Assembly (NCBI GenBank): GCA_037440385.1
Contig: JBBIUI010000069.1
Coordinates: forward strand, 1-12,184
Direction of reading: 5' to 3'
Length of the DNA stretch: 12,184 nt
DNA from: CG2-30-68-42 sp037440385
GTDB taxonomy: Bacteria; Pseudomonadota; Gammaproteobacteria; Burkholderiales; Rhodocyclaceae
Shown: one piece after another, positions 1-7,870 of the stretch
Numbering within the stretch: position 1 is the first letter of the stretch
Layout of the letters: every line of letters starts with the position of its first letter
Position numbers and translations under genes: made by a program
The notes under the pieces: model-generated
Seen by the model: the letters and a program-made list of their open reading frames with translations, nothing else
The model's database searches: none
What the model was told of the DNA's origin: nothing

Positions 1-2
1 CG

Positions 3-89
3 AGCGGCGTACACCTGATCGTGCGCACGCCGACGGGATGGGCCGGCGCCGCCGATCCGCGCCGCGAGGGCGCCGCGCGCGGCGAATGA
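3..89 (+). CDS. ggt: Gamma-glutamyltransferase, C-terminal end only (partial)
   Basis: Only the last 28 codons are inside the window; the stop is TGA at 87-89. The reading frame ends in HLIVRTPTGWAG followed by AADPRREGAARGE. The 'GAADPRREGAA' ending is typical of bacterial gamma-glutamyltransferases (peptidase T3 family), which cleave and transfer the gamma-glutamyl group of glutathione and are usually periplasmic. The catalytic threonine and the rest of the small subunit lie upstream of the window. The gene converges on the PEBP gene with only about 9 bp between the stops, and no terminator is visible there. The call rests on a short C-terminal motif, so the family is likely but not certain. 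Confidence 0.7.
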   Translation, partial: SGVHLIVRTPTGWAGAADPRREGAARGE

Positions 90-98
90 GCCCGACGC

Positions 99-728
99 TC
101 AGCCGCGCAGCGCAGGGTTCAGCGAATAGATTCCGGTCAGACTCGCCTGCGCGAGCACGTGGCCGCGGATCGCCTCGCGCGCCTGCGCGCCGGTGAACGC
201 GCCTTCGAGGGGCAGACGGTCGATGTCGAGTGCAATAAGCGTGAACACGTAGTGGTGCACGATCGCGTCGTTCCACGGCGGGCACGGGCCATCGTAGCCG
301 AAGTAGTTTCCCGCCATGTCCGCGTCCGTGGCGAACCAGCCGGTGTAGTCGTTGAGCCCCTGGCGCGTACCGCGCGCCGCCGCCGGCCCGGACTTGCCGT
401 GCGCCGTGACGCCATCGCAGAACTCACCGGCCGCGATGCTCGCCGGTTGCGGCGGCAGATCGGCCAGCACCCAGTGGAAGAAATCGACGCGCGCGAGCGA
501 GGCGGGAATCGTCCGTCCCTCCCGGTTCACGTCATCGGGGCTGCTCGGAACATCCCGGTCGTGGCAAATCAGCACGAGTGAGCGCGTTCCGGCAGGCAGG
601 CCGCTCCAGGCAAGTTGCGGATTGCGATTGCCGCCCAGGCACACATGGGTGTGCGCATCCTCGATGCAGAAAGCGTGTTCTCCCGGAATCCTGCCGCCGT
701 CCGCGAAGCTGGTGCTGGTCAGTTCCAT
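99..728 (-). CDS. YbhB/YbcL family protein (PEBP-like, Raf kinase inhibitor-like)
   Basis: A 209-residue protein of the phosphatidylethanolamine-binding protein superfamily. Visible family motifs are NRNPQLAWSGLP (34-45), the ligand-pocket segment LVLICHDRDVP (51-61), FFHWVLADLP (83-92) and GYDGPCPPWND (144-154) followed by HHYVFTLIALD (158-168). It is longer than E. coli YbhB (about 158 residues), with an extra stretch around 62-82 and 110-140. No signal peptide or membrane segment is seen, so it is probably cytoplasmic. The role of bacterial members is poorly defined. The ATG at 728 is chosen because GGAGGAGAAG sits a few bases upstream, although the frame stays open to 815. It lies 61 bp downstream of murJ on the same strand and may be read from the murJ transcript. 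Confidence 0.88.
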   Translation of the reverse strand: MELTSTSFADGGRIPGEHAFCIEDAHTHVCLGGNRNPQLAWSGLPAGTRSLVLICHDRDVPSSPDDVNREGRTIPASLARVDFFHWVLADLPPQPASIAAGEFCDGVTAHGKSGPAAARGTRQGLNDYTGWFATDADMAGNYFGYDGPCPPWNDAIVHHYVFTLIALDIDRLPLEGAFTGAQAREAIRGHVLAQASLTGIYSLNPALRG

Positions 729-786
729 CGCTTCTCCTCCATGGCTCGCCGTGCGCGAAAGTATAGCCGGCTGCGGCGGCGCGGGG

Positions 787-2325
787 CTAGCTCGCGGCGC
801 GCCGGCTGAAGTCACGCGGCCGGAAGCCGAGCAGCCACAGCGACGCGAAATACGCGCCGGCGCCCGCGGCGACGGTCAGCGCGAGGCGAACCACCTTCTC
901 GCGCACGTCATAGGCGAGCCACGCCTGCCCGGATCCGCTCGCGAACCACAGCACCGTCGCGAGCACCGCGAGCGCGACCGAGATCCTGGCTGCGAAACGC
1001 GGCCAGCCGGGCTGCGGCACGAACACCTGCGCGCGCCTCAGGCCCCGATACAGCAGCGCCGCATTGACGCACGAGGCGAGCGCGATCGCCAGCGCGAGCC
1101 CCGCATGCCGCAGCGGCACGATGAATGCCAGGTTCATGATCTGCGTGAGCGCGAGCGTCACCAGCGCGATGCGCACCGGCGTGCGGATGTCCTGGCGCGC
1201 GTAGAACCCCGGCGCGAGCACCTTGACCAGAATCAGCCCGACCAGACCGATGCTGTAGGCGACGAGCGCATTGCGCGTGTGAAGCGCATCGGCTGCCGAG
1301 AACGCCCCGTACTGGAACAGTGTCGCGACGAGCGGCACCGCGAGCATCGCCAGCGCGAGCGCAGCCGGCGCCGTGAGCAGCAGCGTCAGGCGCAGCCCCC
1401 AGTCGAGCAGTTCGCTGAACCCCTGGCGGTCCTCGTCTGCGTGGTAGCGCGACAGGCTGGGCAGCAGCACGGTGCCCAGCGCGACGCCGAGCATGCCGGC
1501 CGGAAACTCCATCAGCCGGTCGGCGTAATACAGCCACGACACGCTGCCGTGAGGCAGGAAGGACGCGAAGATCGTGTTGATCAGCAGCGAGATCTGCCCG
1601 ACCGACACGCCGAGCAATGCCGGGAGCATCAGCTTCAGCACGCGCCGCACGCCCGGATCGCGGGTGTCCAGCGAGAAACGCGGCAGCATGCCGATGCGGC
1701 GCAGCGACGGCAGTTGCAGCGCGAGCTGTGCGAGGCCGCCGATCAGTACCGCCCACGCCAGCGCCAGCACCGGCGGGTCGAAGTACGGCGCCGCAAATAA
1801 TGCCATCAGGATGAAGCTCACGTTCAGCAGCACCGGCGTGAATGCCGGGATCGCGAAGCGGCTCCAGGTGTTGAGGATGCCGGCGGCGAACGAGGTCAGC
1901 GAGATGAACAGGATGTAGGGGAAGGTGATGCGGGTCAGCCGTACCGTCAGCGCGAACTTGTCCGGATCGGCCGCGAAGCCGGGCGCGGAGAGATAGATCA
2001 GCACGGGCGCGGCGGCCACGCCGAGCGCGGTGGCTGCGAGCGTCGCAACCGCGAGCAGGCTCGCCACGTGATCGGCCAGCGCCCGGACGTCCTCGGGCGA
2101 ACGCCGGTTCCGGTATTCGGACAGCAGCGGCACGAAGGCCTGCGAGAACGCTCCTTCCGCGAACATGCGCCGCAGCAGGTTGGGCAGGCGGAAGGCGACG
2201 AAGAAGGCGTCGGTGGCCAACCCGGCGCCGAACATGCGCGCGATGACGAAATCGCGCACGAAGCCCAGCACGCGCGAGGTGAGCGTCATGCCGCTCACGG
2301 TGACGAGCGATCGCAGCAGGTTCAT
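787..2325 (-). CDS. murJ: Lipid II flippase MurJ (MviN)
   Basis: A 512-residue polytopic inner-membrane protein of the MOP superfamily that flips lipid-linked peptidoglycan precursor (lipid II) to the periplasm. The N-terminus is nearly that of the E. coli protein: SRVLGFVRD (17-25) carries R18 and R24, D39 lies in ATDAFFVAFRLPNLL, and R52-R53 lie in LLRRMFAEGAFSQAF. These are the charged cavity residues known to matter in E. coli MurJ. Many hydrophobic segments follow to the C-terminus, and the length matches the family (E. coli 511). Two in-frame ATGs compete, 2331 and 2325. 2325 gives the conserved MNLL start, but the choice differs by only two residues. The gene diverges from rpsT; no clear promoter was seen in the repeat-rich leader. 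Confidence 0.97.
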   Translation of the reverse strand: MNLLRSLVTVSGMTLTSRVLGFVRDFVIARMFGAGLATDAFFVAFRLPNLLRRMFAEGAFSQAFVPLLSEYRNRRSPEDVRALADHVASLLAVATLAATALGVAAAPVLIYLSAPGFAADPDKFALTVRLTRITFPYILFISLTSFAAGILNTWSRFAIPAFTPVLLNVSFILMALFAAPYFDPPVLALAWAVLIGGLAQLALQLPSLRRIGMLPRFSLDTRDPGVRRVLKLMLPALLGVSVGQISLLINTIFASFLPHGSVSWLYYADRLMEFPAGMLGVALGTVLLPSLSRYHADEDRQGFSELLDWGLRLTLLLTAPAALALAMLAVPLVATLFQYGAFSAADALHTRNALVAYSIGLVGLILVKVLAPGFYARQDIRTPVRIALVTLALTQIMNLAFIVPLRHAGLALAIALASCVNAALLYRGLRRAQVFVPQPGWPRFAARISVALAVLATVLWFASGSGQAWLAYDVREKVVRLALTVAAGAGAYFASLWLLGFRPRDFSRRAAS

Positions 2326-2411
2326 CGACATCCGTCCGGGTCTTTCAAGCCCGCACACCGACATCGAGCCGCCTGCCGCGCTGTGCCGTGCGAAGCAGCG
2401 CCGACGTCCCC

Positions 2412-2501
2412 GTCATTGCGAGGAGCGCGGTGGTCTTCCGGGTCATTGCGAGGAGCGCAGCGACTTGACGGGTCATTGCGAGAAGCGCAGCGACGAAGCA
2501 A
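2412..2501 (+). repeat. Three 30-bp tandem copies of a GTCATTGCGAGGAGC-type dispersed repeat
   Basis: Units begin at 2412, 2442 and 2472, exactly 30 bp apart. Each opens with GTCATTGCGAG(G/A)AGCGC; the second and third also share AGCGAC. The third continues into GACGAAGCAATCTCG, the full repeat core. In forward translation the family gives the hallmark 'HCE(E/K)RSDEAIS' peptide, which I recall from spurious ORFs in many unrelated bacterial genomes. The copies are not separated by spacers, so this is not a CRISPR array. Confidence 0.8.
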
Positions 2502-2574
2502 TCTCGTGCCATTCGGGACCGTTGTGCGCTTCGCGCGGGATTGCTTCGTCTGCCTTCGACCTCCTCGCAATGAC
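2472..2574. repeat. Long imperfect inverted repeat (hairpin) of the same repeat family
   Basis: The left arm (2472-2505, GTCATTGCGAGAAGCGC then AGCGACGAAGCAATCTCG) is matched by a right arm at 2539-2574 reading GATTGCTTCGTC ... CTCCTCGCAATGAC. The outer 11 bp (GTCATTGCGAG) and the GACGAAGCAATC segment pair perfectly; the middle pairs imperfectly. A transcript of either strand could fold into a stem of about 30 bp with a loop of about 33 nt. This is the usual full-length form of such REP-like palindromic elements. It lies about 150 bp upstream of the murJ start, inside its probable leader. Confidence 0.75.
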
Positions 2575-2586
2575 GGCAGGTGCCGG

Positions 2587-2665
2587 GCTTCGTCGGCCTT
2601 CGGCCTGTTCGCAACGACAGCCGTTTTCCAGTCCTTGCGAGGAGCATCGCGAGAAAGCGACCTCG
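2587..2665. repeat. Degenerate extra copies of the right and left repeat arms
   Basis: At 2587-2618 the sequence GCTTCGTCGGCCTTCGGCCT then GTTCGCAACGAC matches the right arm at 2543-2574 with about five mismatches in 32. At 2631-2646 GTCCTTGCGAGGAGC is a left-arm start with one change, followed by GAGAAAGCGACCTCGTTCCG, which resembles the end of the left arm. These look like older, decaying copies of the cluster at 2412-2574. Confidence 0.6.
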
Positions 2666-2865
2666 TTCCGTTCCGGTACCCTGTCCGCCTCGCGCAGCCG
2701 CGCGACGGGCAACCGCACGCCCGCGCCCTCGCCGCATGTGCGCAAGGCGGGTTCCGTGGGCGCTCCGTCCGAAAGGATGCCTGCGCATGCTGGAGACATC
2801 GAATGCCGACGGCACGTGGCCGCCGTTCGGCTACACGCTTCGCGGCGTCCAGGTTTCACGCAGCG

Positions 2866-3006
2866 CGAGCGGCGGATATTGGCGTCGCGCGTGGCCAGGA
2901 CCAGCCGATGCCTGCGCGCCGTGGCGAAGAGGATGCGGTCTGCCGGATCGCCACGAAACCCCTTCGGCAGGTCTTCGAGCGCGCGAACGCACGATAGCAC
3001 GATATC
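2866..3006 (-). pseudogene. Remnant of a VapC-like PIN-domain toxin (C-terminal part)
   Basis: In one minus-strand frame the segment reads LEDLPKGFRGDPADRILFAT then ARRHRLVLATRDANI. That is the C-terminal signature of PIN-domain ribonuclease toxins of type II (VapC) systems: a GDPADR acidic site followed by ATAR and a second acidic residue in TRD. The N-terminal half of the domain, with its first catalytic aspartate, is absent. Upstream on that strand the frame runs into the rpsT promoter, and downstream it runs on without the stop expected about 10 residues after TRDANI. No antitoxin is visible. I read it as a decayed, truncated gene; the frame is open around it but does not look like protein. 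Confidence 0.65.
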
Positions 3007-3034
3007 CCGTCCCGAATCCGTCGCGCAAGCACGC

Positions 3035-3054
3035 GGGCGACAGTGGGCGACAGT
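3035..3054 (+). repeat. Perfect 10-bp tandem duplication upstream of the rpsT promoter
   Basis: GGGCGACAGT occurs twice head to tail at 3035-3044 and 3045-3054, ending two bases before the proposed -35 box. It may be a simple slippage duplication or an upstream regulatory element of the rpsT promoter; nothing else in the sequence decides between these. Confidence 0.6.
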
Positions 3055-3055
3055 G

Positions 3056-3084
3056 TTGCGTTGTCCCGGGACGCCGCCTATAAT
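3056..3084 (+). promoter_or_regulatory. Sigma70-type promoter of rpsT
   Basis: A perfect -10 box TATAAT lies at 3079-3084, and TTGCGT at 3056-3061 stands 17 bp upstream as the -35 box. A start near 3091 would give a leader of about 27 nt before the ATG of rpsT. A consensus -10 and optimal spacing fit the strong expression expected of a ribosomal protein gene. Confidence 0.75.
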
Positions 3085-3117
3085 CGCGCGCTTTCCAGGC
3101 AGAGGGCACGACAGGAC

Positions 3118-3384
3118 ATGGCCAACACCGCACAAGCCCGCAAGCGCGCCCGCCAGAGCGCCGCGCGGCGGCTCAGCAACGTCGCTCAGCACTCCACATT
3201 GCGCACCGCGATCAAGGGTGTGCGCAAGGCGATCGCCACGGGCGACAAGGCCCAGGCCCGGGACGCCTTCAAACAGGCCCAGTGCGCCATCGACCGCATC
3301 GCCGACAAGGGCATCGTTCACAAGAATGCGGCCGCCCGCAGCAAGAGCCGGCTGTCGGCCGCCATCAAGGCACTTCCCGCCTGA
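3118..3384 (+). CDS. rpsT: Small ribosomal subunit protein bS20
   Basis: An 88-residue, lysine- and arginine-rich protein, the usual length of bS20, which binds 16S rRNA in early 30S assembly. The start MANTAQARKRARQ and the end NAAARSKSRLSAAIKAL are conserved family signatures. The frame is open upstream to 3043, but the proposed -10 box lies inside that extension, so the ATG at 3118 is the start. A GAGGG about 11 nt upstream is a modest ribosome binding site. The gene is monocistronic here: the next gene is on the other strand, and its divergent neighbour is murJ, an arrangement I recall from betaproteobacteria. Confidence 0.97.
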   Translation: MANTAQARKRARQSAARRLSNVAQHSTLRTAIKGVRKAIATGDKAQARDAFKQAQCAIDRIADKGIVHKNAAARSKSRLSAAIKALPA

Positions 3385-3389
3385 GTTCC

Positions 3390-3435
3390 CCCGGTCGGAT
3401 CGCGCCGCCCGACGCGCGCGCGTGGCTCGACCGGG
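3390..3435. terminator. Possible weak bidirectional hairpin between rpsT and parA
   Basis: CCCGGTCG (3390-3397) is the exact complement of CGACCGGG (3428-3435) with a GC-rich 30-nt interval that may fold further. It lies between two convergent genes, where a shared terminator is expected. It lacks a T-run on either side, so it is only a weak candidate. Confidence 0.3.
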
Positions 3436-3444
3436 CGTCCCGAT

Positions 3445-4206
<762 letters not shown>

Positions 4207-4318
4207 GCCCGGCTGCTCCCCCGGTCCGTTGAGTGTCGCAATCCATCGCGCATTTTGACCGAACCGGCGCGGCCCGTGGGATCCGCCGCGCGGCGCCGCT
4301 TGCCGGTCGCGGCTACAC

Positions 4319-4337
4319 AAGCGAAACGTTTTCGCTT
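4319..4337. promoter_or_regulatory. Operator-like inverted repeat between parA and argD
   Basis: AAGCGAAA (4319-4326) and TTTCGCTT (4330-4337) are perfect inverted 8-mers separated by CGT. The AAACGTTT-like centre resembles LacI/PurR-family operators, although those are usually even-length palindromes. Weak promoter boxes flank it on the plus strand (TACACA at 4314-4319 and TACCAT at 4337-4342, 17 bp apart), so a bound protein would cover the argD promoter spacer. The regulator is unknown and nothing local encodes a LacI protein. Confidence 0.4.
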
Positions 4338-4397
4338 ACCATTCGAGCGTGACTCCGGCGGCGCGAGCCGCGAGGGCGTGCGCCACATCCGATCCAC

Positions 4398-4421
4398 ACG
4401 TGCCAGCCGCGGCTGGCACGT
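4398..4421. promoter_or_regulatory. Perfect 24-bp palindrome in the argD leader
   Basis: ACGTGCCAGCCG at 4398-4409 is followed immediately by its exact reverse complement at 4410-4421, giving a 24-bp perfect dyad. It ends 49 nt before the argD start and is followed by TTGTCTTTC. It could be a protein-binding operator, or as RNA a stable hairpin that acts as an attenuator. It does not resemble the AT-rich ARG box of ArgR. Confidence 0.5.
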
Positions 4422-4470
4422 TGTCTTTCGGGGCCGCGCCGACAACGGGATGCCCGACGGAAACGCTCCG

Positions 4471-5652
4471 ATGCACCACCTGATGAACACCTACAACCGG
4501 CTGCCGGTCGCCTTCGTTCGCGGCGAGGGCGTCTGGCTGTACGACGATGCGGGCAGGCGCTACCTCGACGCGCTGGCAGGCATCGCGGTCTCGACGCTGG
4601 GTCACGGCCACCCTGCGCTGACGCGCGCGATCTGCGAGCAGGCCGGCAGGCTGATCCATACGTCGAATCTGTATCGTGTGCCGGCGCAGGAATCGGCCGC
4701 CGCGCGGCTGTGCGCGCTATCGGGGTTGCAGCAGGCATTCTTCTGCAATTCGGGAGCCGAGGCGAACGAGGCGGCCATCAAGCTCGCACGCCTGTACGGG
4801 CATCAGCGCGGCGTGGAAGACCCGGCGATCGTCGTGATGGAGAAGGCGTTCCACGGGCGCACGCTGGCGACGCTGTCGGCGACCGGCAACCGCAAGGTGC
4901 AGGCCGGTTTCGAGCCGCTGGTCGGCGGTTTCGTGCGGGTGCCCTTCGACGACCTCGCGGCGGTCGAGCACGTGGCCGCCAACGACCGCGACGTCGTCGC
5001 CGTGCTGGTCGAGCCGATCCAGGGCGAGGGCGGCGTCAATGTCGCGCGCCGCGAGTACCTCGAAGGCCTGCGCCGCGTGTGCACCGAACGGGGCTGGCTG
5101 CTGATGCTCGACGAGGTCCAGTGCGGAACCGGGCGCACCGGGCGCTGGTTCGCGTTCCAGCATGCCGGCGTGCTGCCCGACGTGTTGACACTGGCCAAGG
5201 GTCTGGCATCGGGCGTGCCGATCGGGGTTTGTCTGGCGGCCGGGCCTGCAGCCGGCGTGTTCAAGCCGGGCAATCACGGCTCGACCTTCGGCGGCAACCC
5301 GCTCGCATGCGCGGCGGCGCTCGCCACGCTCGGCGCGATCGAATCGGAGGGATTGCTCGATCGTGCCGCCAGCCTCGGCGAGACGATCCGCCAGGGGCTG
5401 CGCGAGGCGCTCGCCGGGCTCGCCGGTGTCGTCGAGATTCGCGGCGACGGCCTGATGATAGGCATCGAGCTCGACCGCGATTGCGGCGAACTGGTCGCGC
5501 GCGCGCTCGATCGCGGCCTGCTGATCAACGTCACCGCGCACAAGGTGATCCGGCTGCTGCCGCCGCTGGTGTTCGGGCAGGACGATGCGCGCGCGCTCGT
5601 CGCGGGCCTGTCCGCGCTGATACGAGCGTTTCTCTCGGGCACCGCGTCATGA
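4471..5652 (+). CDS. argD: Acetylornithine aminotransferase
   Basis: A 393-residue PLP-dependent class III aminotransferase that converts N-acetylglutamate semialdehyde and glutamate to N-acetylornithine in arginine synthesis; members often also act in lysine synthesis. Visible motifs are NSGAEANEAAIK (93-104), the HGRTLATLSATG region (128-139), EPIQGEGGVN (181-190), LDEVQCGTGRTG (213-224), and the PLP lysine K243 in TLAKGLASG. STFGGNPLAC is at 271-280. MHHLMNTYNRLPVAF matches the family start. ATGs at 4450 and 4483 are alternatives; 4471 is preferred for its GGAA about 8 nt upstream and the family length. It heads a cluster with argF, overlapping it by ATGA. Confidence 0.95.
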   Translation: MHHLMNTYNRLPVAFVRGEGVWLYDDAGRRYLDALAGIAVSTLGHGHPALTRAICEQAGRLIHTSNLYRVPAQESAAARLCALSGLQQAFFCNSGAEANEAAIKLARLYGHQRGVEDPAIVVMEKAFHGRTLATLSATGNRKVQAGFEPLVGGFVRVPFDDLAAVEHVAANDRDVVAVLVEPIQGEGGVNVARREYLEGLRRVCTERGWLLMLDEVQCGTGRTGRWFAFQHAGVLPDVLTLAKGLASGVPIGVCLAAGPAAGVFKPGNHGSTFGGNPLACAAALATLGAIESEGLLDRAASLGETIRQGLREALAGLAGVVEIRGDGLMIGIELDRDCGELVARALDRGLLINVTAHKVIRLLPPLVFGQDDARALVAGLSALIRAFLSGTAS

Positions 5653-6575
5653 GCGATCCGAAGCATTTCCTCCAGTTCAGCGACCTGACGTTGCCGGAAT
5701 ACGAGTACCTGTTCGAGCGCACGCGCTGGATCAAGCAGCGGTTCAAGCGCTACGAGCGCCACTGGCCGCTCGAGGACCGCACGCTGGTGATGATCTTCGA
5801 GAAGCAGAGCACGCGCACGCGGCTTTCCTTCGAGGCCGGCATGCACCAGCTGGGCGGTGCGGCGATCTTCCTGAGCACGCGCGACTCCCAGCTCGGGCGC
5901 GGCGAGCCGGTCGAGGACGCGGCGCAGGTGATCTCGCGCATGTGCGACCTGGTGATGATCCGCACGTTCGAGCAGGAAATCGTCGAGCGCTTCGCGCGGT
6001 GCTCGCGGGTGCCGGTCATCAACGGTCTGACCAACGAATACCACCCCTGCCAGATCCTGGCCGACCTGTACACCTACCTCGAGCGGCGCGGTTCGATCCG
6101 CGGCGCGACGGTGGCCTGGATCGGCGACTCGAACAACGTCTGCAACACGTGGATGCAGGCGGCCACGGTGTTCGGCTTCAAGCTGAACGTCTCGACGCCG
6201 CCCGGCTACGAGGTCGAGCCCGAGCGCGCCGGCGTGTTCGACACGACGCACCTAGAGATCTTCGCGGATCCGATGCAGGCGGTGCGCGGAGCCGATCTGG
6301 TGACGACCGATGTGTGGACCAGCATGGGCTTCGAGGCGGAGAACGAGGAGCGCCGGCGCGCGTTCCAGGACTGGCAGGTGGACGCCGAGATGATGGAACT
6401 CGCGCGTCCCGACGCGCTGTTCATGCACTGCCTGCCGGCGCACCGCGGCGAGGAGGTCGCCGCGCAGGTCATCGACGGGCCGCACAGCGTCGTCTGGGAC
6501 GAGGCCGAGAATCGGCTGCATACGCAGAAGGCATTGATGGAGTACCTGCTGCTGGGCAGGGTGGCCGCGCAGTGA
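5649..6575 (+). CDS. argF: Ornithine carbamoyltransferase
   Basis: A 308-residue cytoplasmic transferase that makes citrulline from ornithine and carbamoyl phosphate. The carbamoyl-phosphate loop STRTR is at 54-58, EYHPCQILADL at 130-140 carries the HPCQ motif, and HCLPAHRGEEV at 260-270 carries the ornithine-side HCLP motif. DVWTSMGFE (221-229) matches the family SMG loop. The length is typical of the anabolic enzyme. The ATG overlaps the argD stop in ATGA, implying translational coupling; a long upstream extension of the frame inside argD is a shadow. It is followed by argG after 34 bp, so the cluster supplies three arginine pathway steps. Confidence 0.97.
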   Translation: MSDPKHFLQFSDLTLPEYEYLFERTRWIKQRFKRYERHWPLEDRTLVMIFEKQSTRTRLSFEAGMHQLGGAAIFLSTRDSQLGRGEPVEDAAQVISRMCDLVMIRTFEQEIVERFARCSRVPVINGLTNEYHPCQILADLYTYLERRGSIRGATVAWIGDSNNVCNTWMQAATVFGFKLNVSTPPGYEVEPERAGVFDTTHLEIFADPMQAVRGADLVTTDVWTSMGFEAENEERRRAFQDWQVDAEMMELARPDALFMHCLPAHRGEEVAAQVIDGPHSVVWDEAENRLHTQKALMEYLLLGRVAAQ

Positions 6576-6609
6576 CTTCGGCCGCCGCTCGGTTTCACGG
6601 GAGCATCGC

Positions 6610-7845
6610 ATGAGCGACGTCAGAAAAGTCGTGCTGGCCTATTCGGGCGGACTGGATACCTCGGTGATCCTCAAGTGGCTCGCCGACACCTACCACTGCG
6701 AGGTGGTGACCTTCACCGCGGACATCGGCCAGGGCGAGGAGCTGGAGCCTGCGAGGCAGAAGGCGCTGCGCCTGGGCATCCGCCCCGAGCACATCTACAT
6801 CGAGGATCTGCGCGAGGAATTCGTCCGGGATTTCGTGTTCCCGATGTTCCGCTGCAATGCGATCTACGAGGGCGAATACCTGCTCGGCACGTCGATCGCC
6901 CGCCCGCTGATCGCCAAGCGCCAGATCGAGATCGCGCGCGAGGCCGGTGCCGATGCGGTCGCGCACGGGGCGACCGGCAAGGGCAACGACCAGGTCCGCT
7001 TCGAACTGGGCTATTACGCGCTCGAGCCCGACATCCGCGTCATCGCGCCGTGGCGCGAATGGGACCTGAGCTCGCGCGAGAAGCTGCTCGCCTATGCGCA
7101 GCGCAACGGCATCCCGATCGAGATGAAGCACCGGCAGGGCGGCTCCCCCTATTCGATGGACGCGAACCTGCTGCACATTTCGTATGAAGGCCGCGTGCTC
7201 GAGGACCCCGCGCGCGAACCGGAGCCGGACATGTGGCGCTGGACGGTTTCGCCCGAGCAGGCGCCCGATGCGCCGCAGTACGTCGAACTGAGCTACGAGA
7301 AGGGCGACGTGGTTGCCATCGATGGCAGGCCGATGTCCGCGGCGCAGGTGCTCGCCGAGCTCAACCGGCTGGGTGGAAAGCACGGCGTCGGCCGGCTCGA
7401 TCTGGTCGAGAACCGTTACGTCGGCATGAAGTCGCGCGGCTGCTACGAGACGCCCGGCGGCACGATCCTGCTCAAGGCGCATCGGGCGATCGAGTCGGTG
7501 TGCCTCGATCGCGAAGTCGCGCACCTGAAGGACGACCTGATGCCGCGCTATGCCAGCCTGATCTATGGCGGGTACTGGTGGAGCCCGGAACGCCGGGCAC
7601 TGCAGGGCCTGATCGATCAGACACAGGCCACCGTGAACGGCTGGGTGAGGCTGAAGCTGTACAAGGGCAACGTCATCGTGGTCGGGCGCGATTCGAAGAG
7701 CGACTCGCTGTTCGATTCCACCATCGCCACGTTCGAGGACGACGCCGGGGCGTACAACCAGGCCGATGCCGCCGGCTTCATCCGGCTCAATGCCCTGCGC
7801 CTGCGCATCGCGGCCAGCCTGGCGCGGCGTCGCGCGAAGGGCTGA
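6610..7845 (+). CDS. argG: Argininosuccinate synthase
   Basis: A 411-residue ATP-dependent ligase joining citrulline and aspartate to argininosuccinate. The N-terminal P-loop AYSGGLDTSVI (10-20) is the PP-loop ATP pyrophosphatase signature. HGATGKGNDQVRFELGYYAL is the second family signature, and EGEYLLGTSIARPLIAK and GGSPYSMDANLLHISYEGR are also conserved. Length and motifs fit the common bacterial form of about 400 residues. The ATG has GGGAG 7 nt upstream. It lies 34 bp after argF and 25 bp before yajQ. argH, the last gene of the pathway, is not in the window. Confidence 0.97.
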   Translation: MSDVRKVVLAYSGGLDTSVILKWLADTYHCEVVTFTADIGQGEELEPARQKALRLGIRPEHIYIEDLREEFVRDFVFPMFRCNAIYEGEYLLGTSIARPLIAKRQIEIAREAGADAVAHGATGKGNDQVRFELGYYALEPDIRVIAPWREWDLSSREKLLAYAQRNGIPIEMKHRQGGSPYSMDANLLHISYEGRVLEDPAREPEPDMWRWTVSPEQAPDAPQYVELSYEKGDVVAIDGRPMSAAQVLAELNRLGGKHGVGRLDLVENRYVGMKSRGCYETPGGTILLKAHRAIESVCLDREVAHLKDDLMPRYASLIYGGYWWSPERRALQGLIDQTQATVNGWVRLKLYKGNVIVVGRDSKSDSLFDSTIATFEDDAGAYNQADAAGFIRLNALRLRIAASLARRRAKG

Positions 7846-7870
7846 TTTTTCCCGGCAAAGGAGCTCGCGC

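Larger units (their letters stand above)
2326..3055. other. Gene-free interval between murJ and rpsT: repeats and a PIN-domain remnant
   Basis: This stretch of about 730 bp holds no open frame that looks like an intact protein. It contains a repeat cluster at 2412-2665, a decayed toxin fragment at 2866-3006 on the minus strand and a 10-bp tandem repeat at 3035-3054. The rest (about 2680-2860) shows nothing recognisable. The mixture of dispersed repeats and a gene remnant marks it as a relaxed, accessory-like patch between two essential genes. I could not identify a murJ promoter in it. Confidence 0.7.

Noticed and set aside
352..1800. Long open frame on the plus strand opposite murJ (482 codons)
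   Set aside because: It is antisense to a clear murJ gene, and its product is an arginine/glutamine/histidine-rich sequence typical of GC-rich shadow frames.
2412..2501. CRISPR array suggested by three units at exact 30-bp spacing
   Set aside because: The units are contiguous with no unique spacers, and the sequence matches a palindromic dispersed repeat.
4207..4470. ARG box (ArgR operator) in front of argD
   Set aside because: No TGAATNNNNATTCA-like AT-rich dyad was found; the palindromes present have other sequences.
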